DNA of 64,000 nt from an uncultured Vibrio sp. (GCA_947504195.1 CANNGN010000010.1:1-64000); one strand, 5' to 3'. Shown: positions 8,985 through 19,002, counted from the stretch's first letter. Notes: generated by a model from the letters alone, not told the origin. Numbers and translations are program-made.

Positions 8985-11307
8985 AATTTTATTACTTATC
9001 GCACCCGTTATTCTCTTCAGTGCGGCGGCATCAAGTTACATTATTTATGAGATCCAAAAAGATGCGCTGCTCAAGAGAACCGATAGCTATTTACAACTCA
9101 ATATGGAAAAGTTGGCAGGACATTATCGTCAGACCAATTCTATTCTGAGCGGCTACACCTATACCTTGACTAAAAGTGATATAATTCAACGCTACTTTTC
9201 CCATGAAAGCAATCCAATTCGTGAACTAGAGCTGATTGATAACCTGCAGCAAACAATTAGCAGTTTTCAACCCAAAGATGATCAGTTTATTGCTCTCTCG
9301 ATTTTAGATGCTCAAAAAAAACCGATGTACTACACAGAGCACAGTGACGATCCGTTCGCAACGATGGATCCCCTCGTTCTGCATCACTTCAGTGAAGTCT
9401 ATGACACAACAAACCAAAATAGTTTTGTTGGTTACAGTGAAAATAAAGACGCAGAAGGCATCTTACTGCGTTACGAAGCCCTTGATATTAAAACGCTAAA
9501 GCCCCCGCTGAGTTACAAAAAGAGCGAGATTATTTTCGTTGTTGTCTACTCAAAGCTAGAGCGATTTAATCAACAGCGTAAAGAATTAGAGAACAGCAAT
9601 AAAAGCTCGATATATTTCTCTACTAAGCCTACTGAGAAAGTCGGGTTACACCAAAGCGTTGAATTGCAGTCAAATTTCTATGCGAACCTCGACCCTGCGC
9701 CATACATTCTGCAAAATAAATTACACGACATTCAAAAACAGCTCATTATTGCATTTAGTTTTTCGGCTTTATTAACCGTATTGCTGCTTGTTATCTCTTT
9801 GTATAAGCATGTCATCCAACCAATTTCACGGCTCGATAACCAACTGAAAGAAGTGGAAAGTAATAAACGCAAAAATATAGAAATTCTTGACTCCAAAGAT
9901 GAAATTGGCCGACTTTCTGCTCGTTTCTACGCCATGTATAGCGAATTGGAAGATGCTTATCATCGGACAAAAATTCTAGCAGAACGGGATCATCTAACCA
10001 AACTTGCCAATCGACATCAGTTTCAACGACACACTGAAGCTGTTTTGACTCAAGAACATATCCACGTTTGGGTCTTATATATTGATATGGATAACTTCAA
10101 ATACATCAATGATAAATATGGGCATCAAATTGGCGACTCGTTACTTATAAGTTTCGCAAACCATATTCATGATCTTTGTTCTGAATTTAACGCGTCTCAT
10201 CATACGTTTGGGCTAGCGTCGCGCTTATCCGGAGATGAATTTGCCATCTTGCTTCATACGCCATTCCACCAGCCGGATTGTGCCGATGAATTTGCCTTAA
10301 AATTGCTGAGTTCTATTCAACATCGTATAACATCACCGCAAGGGAGTTACCCCATAACAGCAAGTATCGGCATCGCAACCTACCCACAAGATGGTGATAA
10401 TATCGAGAAGTTACTCTCAAACGCTGATACTGCAATGTATCAAGCTAAACGTGCAGGTAAAAACCAAATCGCACATTACTCAGTAGAGCTAGATACTGTG
10501 GTTCAGCGACGAGGAAGTATTGAGCGAGCGTTACGTGCAAGCAACTTTGACGAAGAATTTAGCCTTGTGTATCAACCATACTTTACCTGTAAAAATTGTT
10601 GGTTTGCGGGATTTGAAGTATTACTGCGTTGGGAATCTAAATCCCTCGGATATATCTCTCCAGAAGAGTTCATTCCGATTGCAGAGCAAACAGGGTTATT
10701 CGGAACCATTGATCGTTGGGTAGTGAAAAAAACATTCGAACAGTTCAGCGAAGTACAATCATTATTTAGCAAACCACAGAAGTTAGCCGTTAATTTATCG
10801 TCGGCTGAATTAAACTCAACGCAGCTTTCTGAGTATATTGCACGACATACCGAAACCTACGATGTTGACCCAGCAATGATTGAATTTGAAATCACTGAAA
10901 CTTTTGCGTCAGAATCACAAAGTTTTCCACTGTTACATGAACTATCAAATCTTGGTTTTGATCTCACCATTGATGATTTTGGTTCTGGCTATACTTCGAT
11001 TTCTCAATTGGTGCAGTATCCAGTACAGAAAATTAAGCTCGATAGGCTTTTTCTGGATACTTTAATTGCCAGTAAAAAACAGCAGGTTATAAAACCACTT
11101 ATCGATTTATGTCATTCACAAAATATGAAAGTGACTGCTGAGGGGATTGAAAGTGAGGAGATGAATAAGCTGCTAATTGATTATAATTGTGACTATCTCC
11201 AAGGCTTCTACTTCGGCCGCCCGATGACACTCGAAGAGCTTCCTAAATGGATTCAAACAATTAAGGTAATTGCTAACGATGATGCAAGTAATCATAACGT
11301 CGCGTAA
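8968..11307 (+). CDS. mbaA: Membrane cyclic-di-GMP synthase/phosphodiesterase MbaA (HAMP-GGDEF-EAL)
   Basis: 779-residue inner-membrane protein. It has TM1 (about 7-26), a periplasmic sensor region (about 27-255), TM2 (about 257-281), HAMP (about 283-335), GGDEF (about 340-500) and EAL (about 515-765). The active-site motifs deviate in spelling: SGDEF at 421-425 and EVL at 550-552. The other EAL catalytic positions are kept (NLSSAEL, EITETF, DDFGSGY, KIKLDR, AEGIES, QGFYFGRP), so phosphodiesterase activity is plausible. It overlaps nspS by 17 bp and the next gene by about 29 bp, suggesting translational coupling. In V. cholerae NspS-MbaA converts polyamine levels into biofilm control. Confidence 0.92.
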   Translation: MKLNRRILLLIAPVILFSAAASSYIIYEIQKDALLKRTDSYLQLNMEKLAGHYRQTNSILSGYTYTLTKSDIIQRYFSHESNPIRELELIDNLQQTISSFQPKDDQFIALSILDAQKKPMYYTEHSDDPFATMDPLVLHHFSEVYDTTNQNSFVGYSENKDAEGILLRYEALDIKTLKPPLSYKKSEIIFVVVYSKLERFNQQRKELENSNKSSIYFSTKPTEKVGLHQSVELQSNFYANLDPAPYILQNKLHDIQKQLIIAFSFSALLTVLLLVISLYKHVIQPISRLDNQLKEVESNKRKNIEILDSKDEIGRLSARFYAMYSELEDAYHRTKILAERDHLTKLANRHQFQRHTEAVLTQEHIHVWVLYIDMDNFKYINDKYGHQIGDSLLISFANHIHDLCSEFNASHHTFGLASRLSGDEFAILLHTPFHQPDCADEFALKLLSSIQHRITSPQGSYPITASIGIATYPQDGDNIEKLLSNADTAMYQAKRAGKNQIAHYSVELDTVVQRRGSIERALRASNFDEEFSLVYQPYFTCKNCWFAGFEVLLRWESKSLGYISPEEFIPIAEQTGLFGTIDRWVVKKTFEQFSEVQSLFSKPQKLAVNLSSAELNSTQLSEYIARHTETYDVDPAMIEFEITETFASESQSFPLLHELSNLGFDLTIDDFGSGYTSISQLVQYPVQKIKLDRLFLDTLIASKKQQVIKPLIDLCHSQNMKVTAEGIESEEMNKLLIDYNCDYLQGFYFGRPMTLEELPKWIQTIKVIANDDASNHNVA

Positions 11308-11794
11308 TCCCGCTAAAATATCGGCAGTTAGTAACGCATTTACAACATGCTTTCCCAATGAAGAGTTTCAGTTTATTGGTATCAAGGTCGAAAGTGACGT
11401 TCGAGATCAACCAATGAGCGATGAAGAGACTCGCCAAGGTGCTGTAAATCGTATCGAAAACGCTAAGCAACAATACCCTGACAATCATTACTATGTCGGC
11501 ATAGAGGCGGGTATTGAAGGAAACGCAACCTTTGCCTGGATGATCATTGACAGTAGCAGCCAACGCGGTGAATCACGTTCAGCAAGTTTAATGTTACCTC
11601 CTGTTGTGCTTTCAAAATTAAATGACGACAACGAACTGGGAGAGGTAATGGATGAGGTATTTAATACTTCAAATATAAAACAGAAAGGAGGGGCGATTGG
11701 TTTGCTCACTCATCAACTCTTGACTCGAAGTTCTGTGTACGAGCAAGCACTCATTTTGGCGTTAATCCCTTTTCAGAATCCAGAGCTATATTAA
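11279..11794 (+). CDS. yjjX: Inosine/xanthosine triphosphatase (YjjX / NTPase family)
   Basis: Hydrolyses non-canonical ITP and XTP, cleaning the nucleotide pool. The protein begins MMQVIITSRNPAKISAV, matching the family NPAK start, and contains the YVGIEAGIEG segment and the QKGGAIGLLT segment typical of YjjX. I place the start at ATG 11279 (171 residues; ATG 11282 is also possible) rather than at an upstream in-frame TTG. AAGG lies 12 bp upstream, inside the end of mbaA. It is convergent with trpR, and the two stop codons overlap by four bases. Confidence 0.9.
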   Translation: MMQVIITSRNPAKISAVSNAFTTCFPNEEFQFIGIKVESDVRDQPMSDEETRQGAVNRIENAKQQYPDNHYYVGIEAGIEGNATFAWMIIDSSSQRGESRSASLMLPPVVLSKLNDDNELGEVMDEVFNTSNIKQKGGAIGLLTHQLLTRSSVYEQALILALIPFQNPELY

Positions 11795-12096
11795 CTTTTT
11801 TGGGTACTATTGAATAATTCCCCTATTTGGGCCTTTTGCGACTCTTCAAGGCCTTTAAGTTCATTTGAACCTCGAGTAATGGTCGCGATACCCACACCTA
11901 ACATTTGACTGATTTGACGCTGCGACATATCGCCGCGCAGCAGCTCAACTATAATATTGGCACGTGAAACCAATGCATCGCGCTCATCAGAAGTCAGCAA
12001 GATGGTTAGTAGCTGTTCTTCTTGACCATTTTTCACGGCCTCTCTAACCAATTCAATAAATGCAGACCAGTCTTCGAAACTAGGGGTTGATGTCAT
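11791..12096 (-). CDS. trpR: Trp operon repressor TrpR
   Basis: Tryptophan-activated repressor of trp and aromatic genes. The helix-turn-helix region is highly conserved (QRQISQMLGVGIATITRGSN) with a LTSDERDAL segment before it. I use the ATG at 12096 (101 residues). A GTG at 12120 would add eight residues, but the nearest AGAGG sits too close to it; the true start is uncertain. It lies just downstream of slt on the same strand, as in E. coli (slt-trpR), and end-to-end with yjjX. Confidence 0.94.
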   Translation of the reverse strand: MTSTPSFEDWSAFIELVREAVKNGQEEQLLTILLTSDERDALVSRANIIVELLRGDMSQRQISQMLGVGIATITRGSNELKGLEESQKAQIGELFNSTQKS

Positions 12097-12154
12097 ACTT
12101 GTACTCGCTAGGTGATACACACCTCTATTTTAGAGATAAGTATCCGTAATGGAA

Positions 12155-14116
12155 TTAATATTTTGAATTAATTTCATTTTCTTTTAGAAATGGACGCTCT
12201 ATACCTAGCTGATCACGGTAATAGGTTTCAAACATTAGGATATTCTGTACGTAACGACGCGTTTCGTTAAAAGGAATCGATTCAATAAACTGATACGCGT
12301 CAAGCCGACCAGCACGCTCACTCAGCCAGCGATCGACTCGATGTGGGCCTGCATTATAGGCTGCAAGTGCCAAGATACGATTCTGATTATATTTCTTCAT
12401 TAGTTCGGCAAAATAAATTGAACCTAACTCAATATTTTTATCAGCTTCATAGAGCTCTTCACTACTTTGAAGTTTTACTTGATATTTCTTCGCGGTATAG
12501 CGAGCCGTTTTCGGCATCAATTGCATTAAGCCTCGAGCGCCAACACCAGAGCGGGCAATATTATCAAGCGCACTCTCTTGGCGGGCCAACGACAACAATG
12601 TAATAGGATCTAACTTTTGTTTTTGTGCTGCCTCGGTAAAGTTATCTAAATGAGCAACAGGAAAACGCAGCGTTACATTGCTCCATAATTTAGCTTGGAT
12701 AGAAGCGACAACACCGTAATGTGACCACTCTTTTAATAATGCATATTGTGCAAGCATCGCCTTTTGTTCAATCGACGAACGTTTTAATAACCAGTACCAT
12801 TCACTGCGCGCCGCACTTCCTTTATCACGAGCTAACAGCTCTTCAATACGAATCAAACTGCTATCAAATTCGGCAAGCAATTCAGGTTGGTATTCAATTT
12901 GATCCGTTGGATATTCAACGGGCTTATCGAGAATATTTGCTGCTGAAACACTGTAAAAATTGCGTAACCCAAGTAACTTACGTAGCCGCTCTTTTCCGGA
13001 AATAGTCTTGCCTAACGCAATTTCGGAACGGCCCAACCAATATTGCCACTCTGGTTCTTGTTGAATATCGTCACTCAATGCAGAGATCATTTGATGAGTT
13101 GTTGTCCAATCAGTTAGCTCAATTGCATAACGAATTCTTTGAGATACGACTTTTATATTGGGACTTTGCTTAAAAATTTCATCATTCCAACTAGCAAGCT
13201 TCGTATCTTGGGTTTCCATAAGTCGAAGTGCTATTTTTTCACTCAATGCTTGAATTACACCTTGCTCATCTTCTTTTAGCTTTGTCGAATTCATGTCGCT
13301 TAACATTGCTTGAACAGCTTTCGTACTAACATGGGTAAGTCGCGCTAAACCCAAATCAATCATTTCCCAGTCATACTTCTTACCGGTATTAACGACCTTG
13401 ATATACCCTTTAACCAACTGAGGTTGTTCGTATAACTTAGATATTTGTTGTGCGCGTTTCTTACTTGTAGAACTCGTTAACTTTTTGGCTAAATATCCCA
13501 TCAAGCGCGGATTATTCTCTTTAAATGCTAACTCAATCCGCTGGAGAATATGTTCATTAGTAATTTTCTTCTGGTTAAACAACTGAGAAAATAACGGGTC
13601 ACATTCACTGGCAACACTGTCACCTGATAGCCACAATTTTAGCCCGCCATCTAGAGCTTGCTGACGGTCACCTTTATGCCACTGTGCAGTATTGTAGAAA
13701 CATTGACTCACTTCTCCTTTTGGCTCTGTACGAGAAAATTGAAGCAGTTTGTTCCACTGTTTCGATTGACCAAGCAGCTGCAGGTAAGTCTTACTAATCA
13801 CATTAGAAAAGGGCAATTCTTGATATGTTTCAATGAAGCGTTGTACTTCTTGCGGTGACCGCTGCTCCAAACCAATTAGAAACGACCGATATTCTAAATA
13901 AGGCGTAAGTGGATAGCTTGCCAGTTTACTTTTTACTTTTTGGTAGCGTTGCGGAGTGCGGGCATCAAACCATTGTTGAGCTTGGTCGTACAACTTTCGT
14001 TGCTGCTCAAGTTGGCTGTTCGCCAATGCGGCGCTTGCTGTTTGCCAAGAACCCATAAGCGTAACTAGAATCAACGTCTTTGTGATGCCCTTACACTGAT
14101 AATCTATCCTACTCAT
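12155..14116 (-). CDS. slt: Soluble lytic murein transglycosylase Slt
   Basis: Periplasmic enzyme that cleaves MurNAc-GlcNAc bonds in peptidoglycan to give 1,6-anhydromuropeptides, feeding the recycling route whose genes lie at 21.6-24.9 kb. The 653-residue product starts at ATG 14116 with a signal peptide ending near TASA-AL. It then has a long alpha-helical superhelix and a C-terminal SLT domain. The catalytic Glu is in ARQESAL (about residue 514), followed by GARGLMQLMPKTA and ALAAYNAGPHRV. A TTG twelve bases upstream is possible but its spacing to AAGG is too short. ettA is divergent. Confidence 0.96.
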   Translation of the reverse strand: MSRIDYQCKGITKTLILVTLMGSWQTASAALANSQLEQQRKLYDQAQQWFDARTPQRYQKVKSKLASYPLTPYLEYRSFLIGLEQRSPQEVQRFIETYQELPFSNVISKTYLQLLGQSKQWNKLLQFSRTEPKGEVSQCFYNTAQWHKGDRQQALDGGLKLWLSGDSVASECDPLFSQLFNQKKITNEHILQRIELAFKENNPRLMGYLAKKLTSSTSKKRAQQISKLYEQPQLVKGYIKVVNTGKKYDWEMIDLGLARLTHVSTKAVQAMLSDMNSTKLKEDEQGVIQALSEKIALRLMETQDTKLASWNDEIFKQSPNIKVVSQRIRYAIELTDWTTTHQMISALSDDIQQEPEWQYWLGRSEIALGKTISGKERLRKLLGLRNFYSVSAANILDKPVEYPTDQIEYQPELLAEFDSSLIRIEELLARDKGSAARSEWYWLLKRSSIEQKAMLAQYALLKEWSHYGVVASIQAKLWSNVTLRFPVAHLDNFTEAAQKQKLDPITLLSLARQESALDNIARSGVGARGLMQLMPKTARYTAKKYQVKLQSSEELYEADKNIELGSIYFAELMKKYNQNRILALAAYNAGPHRVDRWLSERAGRLDAYQFIESIPFNETRRYVQNILMFETYYRDQLGIERPFLKENEINSKY

Positions 14117-14395
14117 ATTCCGCAACAACCTTACTAATGAAATAAATTGATATTTTAATTGTAGACCGTAGTCGAAGCTAACCGTGCCCTATCTTGCAAA
14201 ATTAATTGTACAAATCCAATCACATTCACCAAACATCACAGAAAAACATTCACTTAACAGTATTCTTAACAACATTTAAATAAGAGTAATTACTGCTTTT
14301 CAATAGCTAAATTAGATCGAGATAGTAACAATAGCGAATGCTTTAGTATAAAATATTTAGCTTAATTCATTAGTTACCATTAGGAATGATCGGCA

Positions 14396-16063
14396 ATGGC
14401 TGAATACGTATATACCATGTCACGGGTGAGCAAAATTGTTCCCCCGAAACGACAAATTCTTAAAGATATCTCTCTTAGCTTTTTTCCTGGTGCCAAAATC
14501 GGTGTACTTGGCCTTAACGGCGCAGGTAAATCAACTTTACTTCGTATCATGGCTGGTATCGACAAAGATATCGATGGAGAAGCTCGTCCTCAACCTGGAC
14601 TCAATGTCGGCTACCTTCCCCAAGAGCCTGTCCTTGATGAATCAAAAACAGTGCGTGAAATTGTTGAGGAAGCTGTTTCAGATGTTGCCGATGCATTAAC
14701 CAGACTCGATGCCGTTTATGCAGCCTATGCTGAAGAAGATGCTGACTTTGATGCTTTAGCAAAAGAGCAAGGCGAATTGGAAGCTCTAATCCAAGCCAAA
14801 GATGGACACAACTTAGAGAATGCGCTTGAGCGTGCGGCAGATGCTTTACGCCTACCAGAATGGGATGAAAAAATCGCAGTACTTTCTGGTGGTGAGCGTC
14901 GCCGTGTTGCCATCTGTCGTTTGCTACTCGAAAAACCCGACATGTTGTTGCTCGATGAACCAACTAACCACTTAGATGCGGAGTCCGTTGCTTGGCTGGA
15001 GCACTTCTTAGTTGATTACAGCGGTACTGTTGTAGCCATTACCCACGACCGCTATTTCCTCGACAATGCAGCGGGTTGGATATTGGAACTTGACCGTGGT
15101 GAAGGTATCCCATGGCAAGGGAACTATACTTCATGGCTTGAGCAAAAAGATGAACGTTTAAAACAGGAATCATCACAAGAAAGCGCTCGTCAGAAAACCA
15201 TCGAGAAAGAATTAGAATGGGTGCGTAAAAACCCGAAAGGCCGACAAGCTAAATCAAAAGCTCGTATGGCTCGATTTGATGAACTGACTACCACCGATCA
15301 TCAAAAACGTAACGAAACTAATGAACTATTTATTCCACCAGGTGAGCGTCTTGGAGATAAAGTTCTTGAAGTCAACAACCTCACCAAATCATTTGGTGAT
15401 CGTGTATTAATCGATGATTTATCGTTTAGTATGCCGAAAGGGGCAATTGTCGGTATCATTGGTGCCAACGGTGCGGGTAAATCTACCCTATTCAAAATGT
15501 TAAGCGGCACTGAACAACCAGACTCAGGTAGCATTGAACTTGGCGACACGGTTAAACTTGCTTCCGTTGAGCAGTTCCGTGACAGCATGAACGACAGTAA
15601 CACCGTATTCCAAGAGATTTCAGAAGGTAGCGATATTATTCGCATCAATAACTTTGAAATCCAAGCTCGTGCTTATTGCTCTCGTTTCAACTTTAAAGGT
15701 GTGGATCAGCAAAAGCGGATTGGCGATCTTTCAGGTGGTGAACGTAACCGTGTTCACCTAGCGAAACTGCTTAAGGCTGGAGGCAATGTATTGCTTCTCG
15801 ATGAACCGACCAATGACCTAGATGTTGAAACGCTACGAGCATTGGAAGAGGCCTTACTTGAATTCCCTGGTTGTGCCATGGTTATTTCCCACGACCGTTG
15901 GTTCCTCGACCGCATTGCGACACATATTCTTGATTATCGTGATGAAGGTCAGGTCAACTTCTACGAAGGCAACTATACTGAATATACCGAGTGGTTGAAA
16001 CAGACATTAGGTGCTCAGGCAGCTGAACCACATCGAATCAAATACAAACGCATTACTAAGTGA
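14396..16063 (+). CDS. ettA: Energy-dependent translational throttle protein EttA (ABC-F)
   Basis: Cytoplasmic ABC-F ATPase that binds the ribosomal E site and gates entry into elongation according to the ADP/ATP ratio. It has no membrane domain. The two nucleotide-binding domains carry Walker A GLNGAGKST and GANGAGKST, signatures LSGGERRRV and LSGGERNRV, and Walker B motifs ending LLLDEPTN. They are joined by a charged linker (about 240-310). At 555 residues it equals E. coli EttA. It is adjacent to slt, as in E. coli. Confidence 0.97.
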   Translation: MAEYVYTMSRVSKIVPPKRQILKDISLSFFPGAKIGVLGLNGAGKSTLLRIMAGIDKDIDGEARPQPGLNVGYLPQEPVLDESKTVREIVEEAVSDVADALTRLDAVYAAYAEEDADFDALAKEQGELEALIQAKDGHNLENALERAADALRLPEWDEKIAVLSGGERRRVAICRLLLEKPDMLLLDEPTNHLDAESVAWLEHFLVDYSGTVVAITHDRYFLDNAAGWILELDRGEGIPWQGNYTSWLEQKDERLKQESSQESARQKTIEKELEWVRKNPKGRQAKSKARMARFDELTTTDHQKRNETNELFIPPGERLGDKVLEVNNLTKSFGDRVLIDDLSFSMPKGAIVGIIGANGAGKSTLFKMLSGTEQPDSGSIELGDTVKLASVEQFRDSMNDSNTVFQEISEGSDIIRINNFEIQARAYCSRFNFKGVDQQKRIGDLSGGERNRVHLAKLLKAGGNVLLLDEPTNDLDVETLRALEEALLEFPGCAMVISHDRWFLDRIATHILDYRDEGQVNFYEGNYTEYTEWLKQTLGAQAAEPHRIKYKRITK

Positions 16064-16089
16064 TGCTTTGATATCATGACTTGATGTAA

Positions 16090-16118
16090 GGGCTGCCGTT
16101 TTAGGTAGCCCTTTTTTT
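16090..16118 (+). terminator. Intrinsic terminator of ettA
   Basis: An 8-bp stem GGGCTGCC / GGTAGCCC (one G-T pair), a 6-nt loop, then seven T. Confidence 0.92.
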
Positions 16119-16169
16119 GTTTTCTAGACACGATAACCACCTTATTTAGAGCAAATAAGAGAGATTCAC

Positions 16170-16550
16170 ATGACTGAAAGACGACGTTTTTCCAGAATTA
16201 TTTATCGAGCTCCAGCGTTGATTACTTATCAAGGGCAAACTATCAAATCGACCGTTCAAGACCTTTCATTACATGGGGTTCTTTTACTCTTGAATGGTGA
16301 AAATACCTTTAATTGTGGAGACGAAGTAGAGGTTGAACTTACGTTACCAGAGAGTGATATTATGATTCATATTGCCGCTCATGTAGTTGAAACTGACAAC
16401 ACCACAATTCGAGCTCGTTTTGGCAATATTGATATTGAGAGTATTAGTTACTTGCGACGTTTCGTTGAACTCAATGTCGGTGACGATTCTCTTTTACATC
16501 GAGAGTTAGAGCATTTAACCGATTTAGCCGATCATATGGAAGAAGATTGA
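16170..16550 (+). CDS. plzA: PilZ-domain cyclic-di-GMP-binding protein (PlzA-like)
   Basis: 126-residue single-domain PilZ protein. The c-di-GMP signature is complete: an N-terminal RRRFSR arginine motif (RxxxR) and DLSLHG (D/NxSxxG) about 27 residues later. The body of the domain follows (VEVELTLPES, VVETDNTTIRARF), with an acidic C-terminal helix. AGAGAG precedes the ATG. The symbol follows the V. cholerae VC0697 (PlzA) neighbourhood beside tyrA. Its partner is unknown. It stands alone between two terminators. Confidence 0.85.
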   Translation: MTERRRFSRIIYRAPALITYQGQTIKSTVQDLSLHGVLLLLNGENTFNCGDEVEVELTLPESDIMIHIAAHVVETDNTTIRARFGNIDIESISYLRRFVELNVGDDSLLHRELEHLTDLADHMEED

Positions 16551-16576
16551 TCCTTTTCTATTGATACCGTCAAAAA

Positions 16577-16606
16577 TAAAACCCTGCAATCAGATTGCAG
16601 GGTTTT
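16577..16606. terminator. Bidirectional terminator between plzA and tyrA
   Basis: A long perfect stem AAAACCCTGCAATC / GATTGCAGGGTTTT sits between two convergent genes, with A-run and T-run on its two flanks so that it can serve both strands. Confidence 0.9.
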
Positions 16607-16638
16607 ATGCAGTTGTTCCATTCAATTTATATCTGAGC

Positions 16639-17763
16639 TTAGCGCTGAATTGAATCACTCGCCTGCTTCAACAGATGCTGACTTTCTGACATAAACTGCT
16701 GAGAGTAATCCCCAAACCAATCACTTACCGCATTAAAGCTGGATACAAAACCTTCTTTATCACGATTTTCAATCAACTCTAACGCTTCAGTAAAACGTTG
16801 GTGAAAGCGTTTAATCATTTCAATATTCTCTGTAGACGACAGAATAATATCACCGTATAGATCTGGGTTTTGACAGAACAAACGTCCAACCATCGCTAAC
16901 TCAAGCCGATAGATTGGTGAACTCAAGGTCAGTAGTTTATCCAAGTCAGGATTCTCTCGTGACAAATGCATCCCGTAAGCAAACGATGTAAAGTGCCGTA
17001 ATGCTTGAATCAAACTCATACCTTGATCATGAGAATCTGCATTGATCGGGCATAAATACGCCCCCCAAATCCGCATCTGCTCTACTAACCATTGATAATG
17101 CTCTTCACCTCGGCCGTCACAATAGACAACGACCTGTTTTGCCAAGCTAGGCACATCTGGACCAAACATAGGATGAAGACCAACAACAGGACCTTGGTGA
17201 GCTTCCATCATTGCAGTTAACGGCTCACCTTTGATAGACGTCAAATCACACAAAATACAATCATCAGGAAGATTGGTTAAGCGAGAAATAACATCGACCG
17301 TTTTATAGATCGGTACGGTTACAACCACCAAGCCTGCATCTTTCAATATGTCATCAGCACGATCCCAATCTTGGCTACCAAGGATTTTGACGTTATAGCC
17401 AGAAAGGGTAAACATTCTCGCAAATAAACCACCAAGCTGTCCTTTACCACCAACAATCACGATAGAGCGTAGATCTGGCTTTAAACATTTAAAGCCAGCA
17501 TCCTTTTCACTCGCATAAGATTCACGCATCGTACGACGCAAAATATCTTCAATCAACTGGGGTGGCACGCCTTGACGAGTCGCCTCTTCTCGGCGTGAAG
17601 CCAACATAGCCGCTTCACGGTCAGGGGCGTAAATGGGTAACCCATGTTTACTTTTTACTTCCCCAACCTTCTCAACCAGTGACAAACGACGAGCAAGAAG
17701 TTGCAATATCTGTTTATCGACATCATCAATTTGGTCACGTAACTCGTTGAGTTCAACAGCCAT
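16639..17763 (-). CDS. tyrA: Bifunctional chorismate mutase / prephenate dehydrogenase (T-protein)
   Basis: Converts chorismate to prephenate and then to 4-hydroxyphenylpyruvate with NAD, for tyrosine synthesis. The 374 residues comprise an AroQ chorismate mutase domain (about 1-90, [19 protein letters not shown]), a Rossmann NAD-binding domain starting [11 protein letters not shown] near residue 103, and a helical dimerisation domain. Length equals the E. coli enzyme (373). Preceded by GAGG and GGA. It is 15 bp downstream of aroF in the same direction, the conserved tyrosine operon. Confidence 0.97.
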   Translation of the reverse strand: MAVELNELRDQIDDVDKQILQLLARRLSLVEKVGEVKSKHGLPIYAPDREAAMLASRREEATRQGVPPQLIEDILRRTMRESYASEKDAGFKCLKPDLRSIVIVGGKGQLGGLFARMFTLSGYNVKILGSQDWDRADDILKDAGLVVVTVPIYKTVDVISRLTNLPDDCILCDLTSIKGEPLTAMMEAHQGPVVGLHPMFGPDVPSLAKQVVVYCDGRGEEHYQWLVEQMRIWGAYLCPINADSHDQGMSLIQALRHFTSFAYGMHLSRENPDLDKLLTLSSPIYRLELAMVGRLFCQNPDLYGDIILSSTENIEMIKRFHQRFTEALELIENRDKEGFVSSFNAVSDWFGDYSQQFMSESQHLLKQASDSIQR

Positions 17764-17778
17764 TTATTCCAACCTCTC

Positions 17779-18855
17779 TTACTCTTTGATCAAACGTTTT
17801 GCTAAAAATGGAGCCAATTCTTGGTGCGTCTTGCGAAGTAGCGCTTCAGTTGTCTCCCAATCAATACATCCATCGGTAATCGACACACCGTATTCCATTT
17901 CCGCAAGAGGGAGATCTGATGATTGATTACCCGCATTAATGTGACTTTCTATCATTAGACCATTAATCGATTGGTTACCATTGCAAATTTGCTGAATAGC
18001 ATCTTCCGCTACTAATGGCTGACGACGGTAATCTTTACGAGAATTAGCATGACTACAGTCTATCATAAGAGAAGGTTCCAAATTGGATTTAGCCATCTCT
18101 TGTTCACACTCTGCGACCGATACTGAATCATAGTTAGTCTGCTTGCCACCACGTAGAATTACATGCCCATTCGCATTACCTTGTGTTGTCAGCAATGCAA
18201 CTTGACCTTCTGAATTAATGCCCATAAAACGGTGACCAGACGCTGCAGCTTGCATCGCGTTAATCGCAGTTCCTAGGCTACCATCGGTTCCGTTTTTAAA
18301 ACCAATCGGCATCGATAAGCCACTTGCCATTTCACGGTGAGTTTGTGACTCAGTAGTACGAGCACCAATCGCAGCCCAAGTGAACGTATCGGCCAAATAT
18401 TGTGGGCTAATCGGATCAAGTGCTTCAGTGGCTAGCGGAATTTCCATTTCAGCTAACTCAACTAATAGCTGACGACCAATATGAAGTCCTTGCTCGATAT
18501 CAAAACTACCATCAAGATGTGGGTCATTGATCAAGCCTTTCCATCCAACTGTTGTTCTAGGTTTTTCAAAGTACACTCGCATAACGAGGAACAATTGATC
18601 GCTTAACTCTTCCGCAATCTCTTTAAAGCGGCGAGCGTACTCTTTCGCCGCATCAAGATCATGAATAGAACAAGGACCGCATACGACTAAGAGTCGATGG
18701 TCACGCTTATGGATAATATCCGCAACGGTTTGACGAGATTGCTTAATGTATTCCCGAGCATTAGCACTTAATGGCAATTTTTTCTTTAGTTGTTCTGGTG
18801 TAATCAAAACTTGTTGGTCCACTATATTGATATCTGATAAGTCACTTTTAGCCAT
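17779..18855 (-). CDS. aroF: 3-deoxy-7-phosphoheptulonate (DAHP) synthase, Tyr-sensitive type
   Basis: First enzyme of the shikimate pathway, joining phosphoenolpyruvate and erythrose 4-phosphate. 358 residues from ATG 18855; a GTG three codons upstream is the alternative. Class I DAHP synthase motifs are present: VCGPCSIHD, FEKPRTTVGWKG, and DCSHANSRKD. The neighbouring tyrA and the perfect TyrR box upstream argue for the tyrosine-regulated isozyme AroF rather than AroG or AroH. Feedback specificity cannot be read from the sequence alone. Confidence 0.95.
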   Translation of the reverse strand: MAKSDLSDINIVDQQVLITPEQLKKKLPLSANAREYIKQSRQTVADIIHKRDHRLLVVCGPCSIHDLDAAKEYARRFKEIAEELSDQLFLVMRVYFEKPRTTVGWKGLINDPHLDGSFDIEQGLHIGRQLLVELAEMEIPLATEALDPISPQYLADTFTWAAIGARTTESQTHREMASGLSMPIGFKNGTDGSLGTAINAMQAAASGHRFMGINSEGQVALLTTQGNANGHVILRGGKQTNYDSVSVAECEQEMAKSNLEPSLMIDCSHANSRKDYRRQPLVAEDAIQQICNGNQSINGLMIESHINAGNQSSDLPLAEMEYGVSITDGCIDWETTEALLRKTHQELAPFLAKRLIKE

Positions 18856-18961
18856 GCTATTCACCCAGTATATAATTCTTTACAAATGTTCCTGTTCGAA
18901 ACTCTTTAGCTGTTACTCAGCTCTTGAGGTGAACAATATCATTTTAACTGAACATTACAAG

Positions 18962-19002
18962 TGTAAGATAATAAAAACAGAAAGTGTAAATATTATTTTA
19001 CA
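18962..19002 (-). promoter_or_regulatory. Tandem TyrR boxes (strong plus weak) upstream of aroF-tyrA
   Basis: A perfect strong TyrR box, TGTAAA-TATTAT-TTTACA, lies at 18985-19002. Five base pairs away is a degenerate partner, TGTAAG-N6-AAAACA (18962-18979), so the box centres are 23 bp apart, about two helical turns. Strong/weak pairs with this spacing are the known arrangement for tyrosine-dependent TyrR hexamer repression in E. coli. The rest of the 311-bp aroF-btsS gap is A/T-rich. It contains an inverted repeat ATACACA-N9-TGTGTAT (19071-19093), about 74 bp before the btsS start. Confidence 0.85.
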
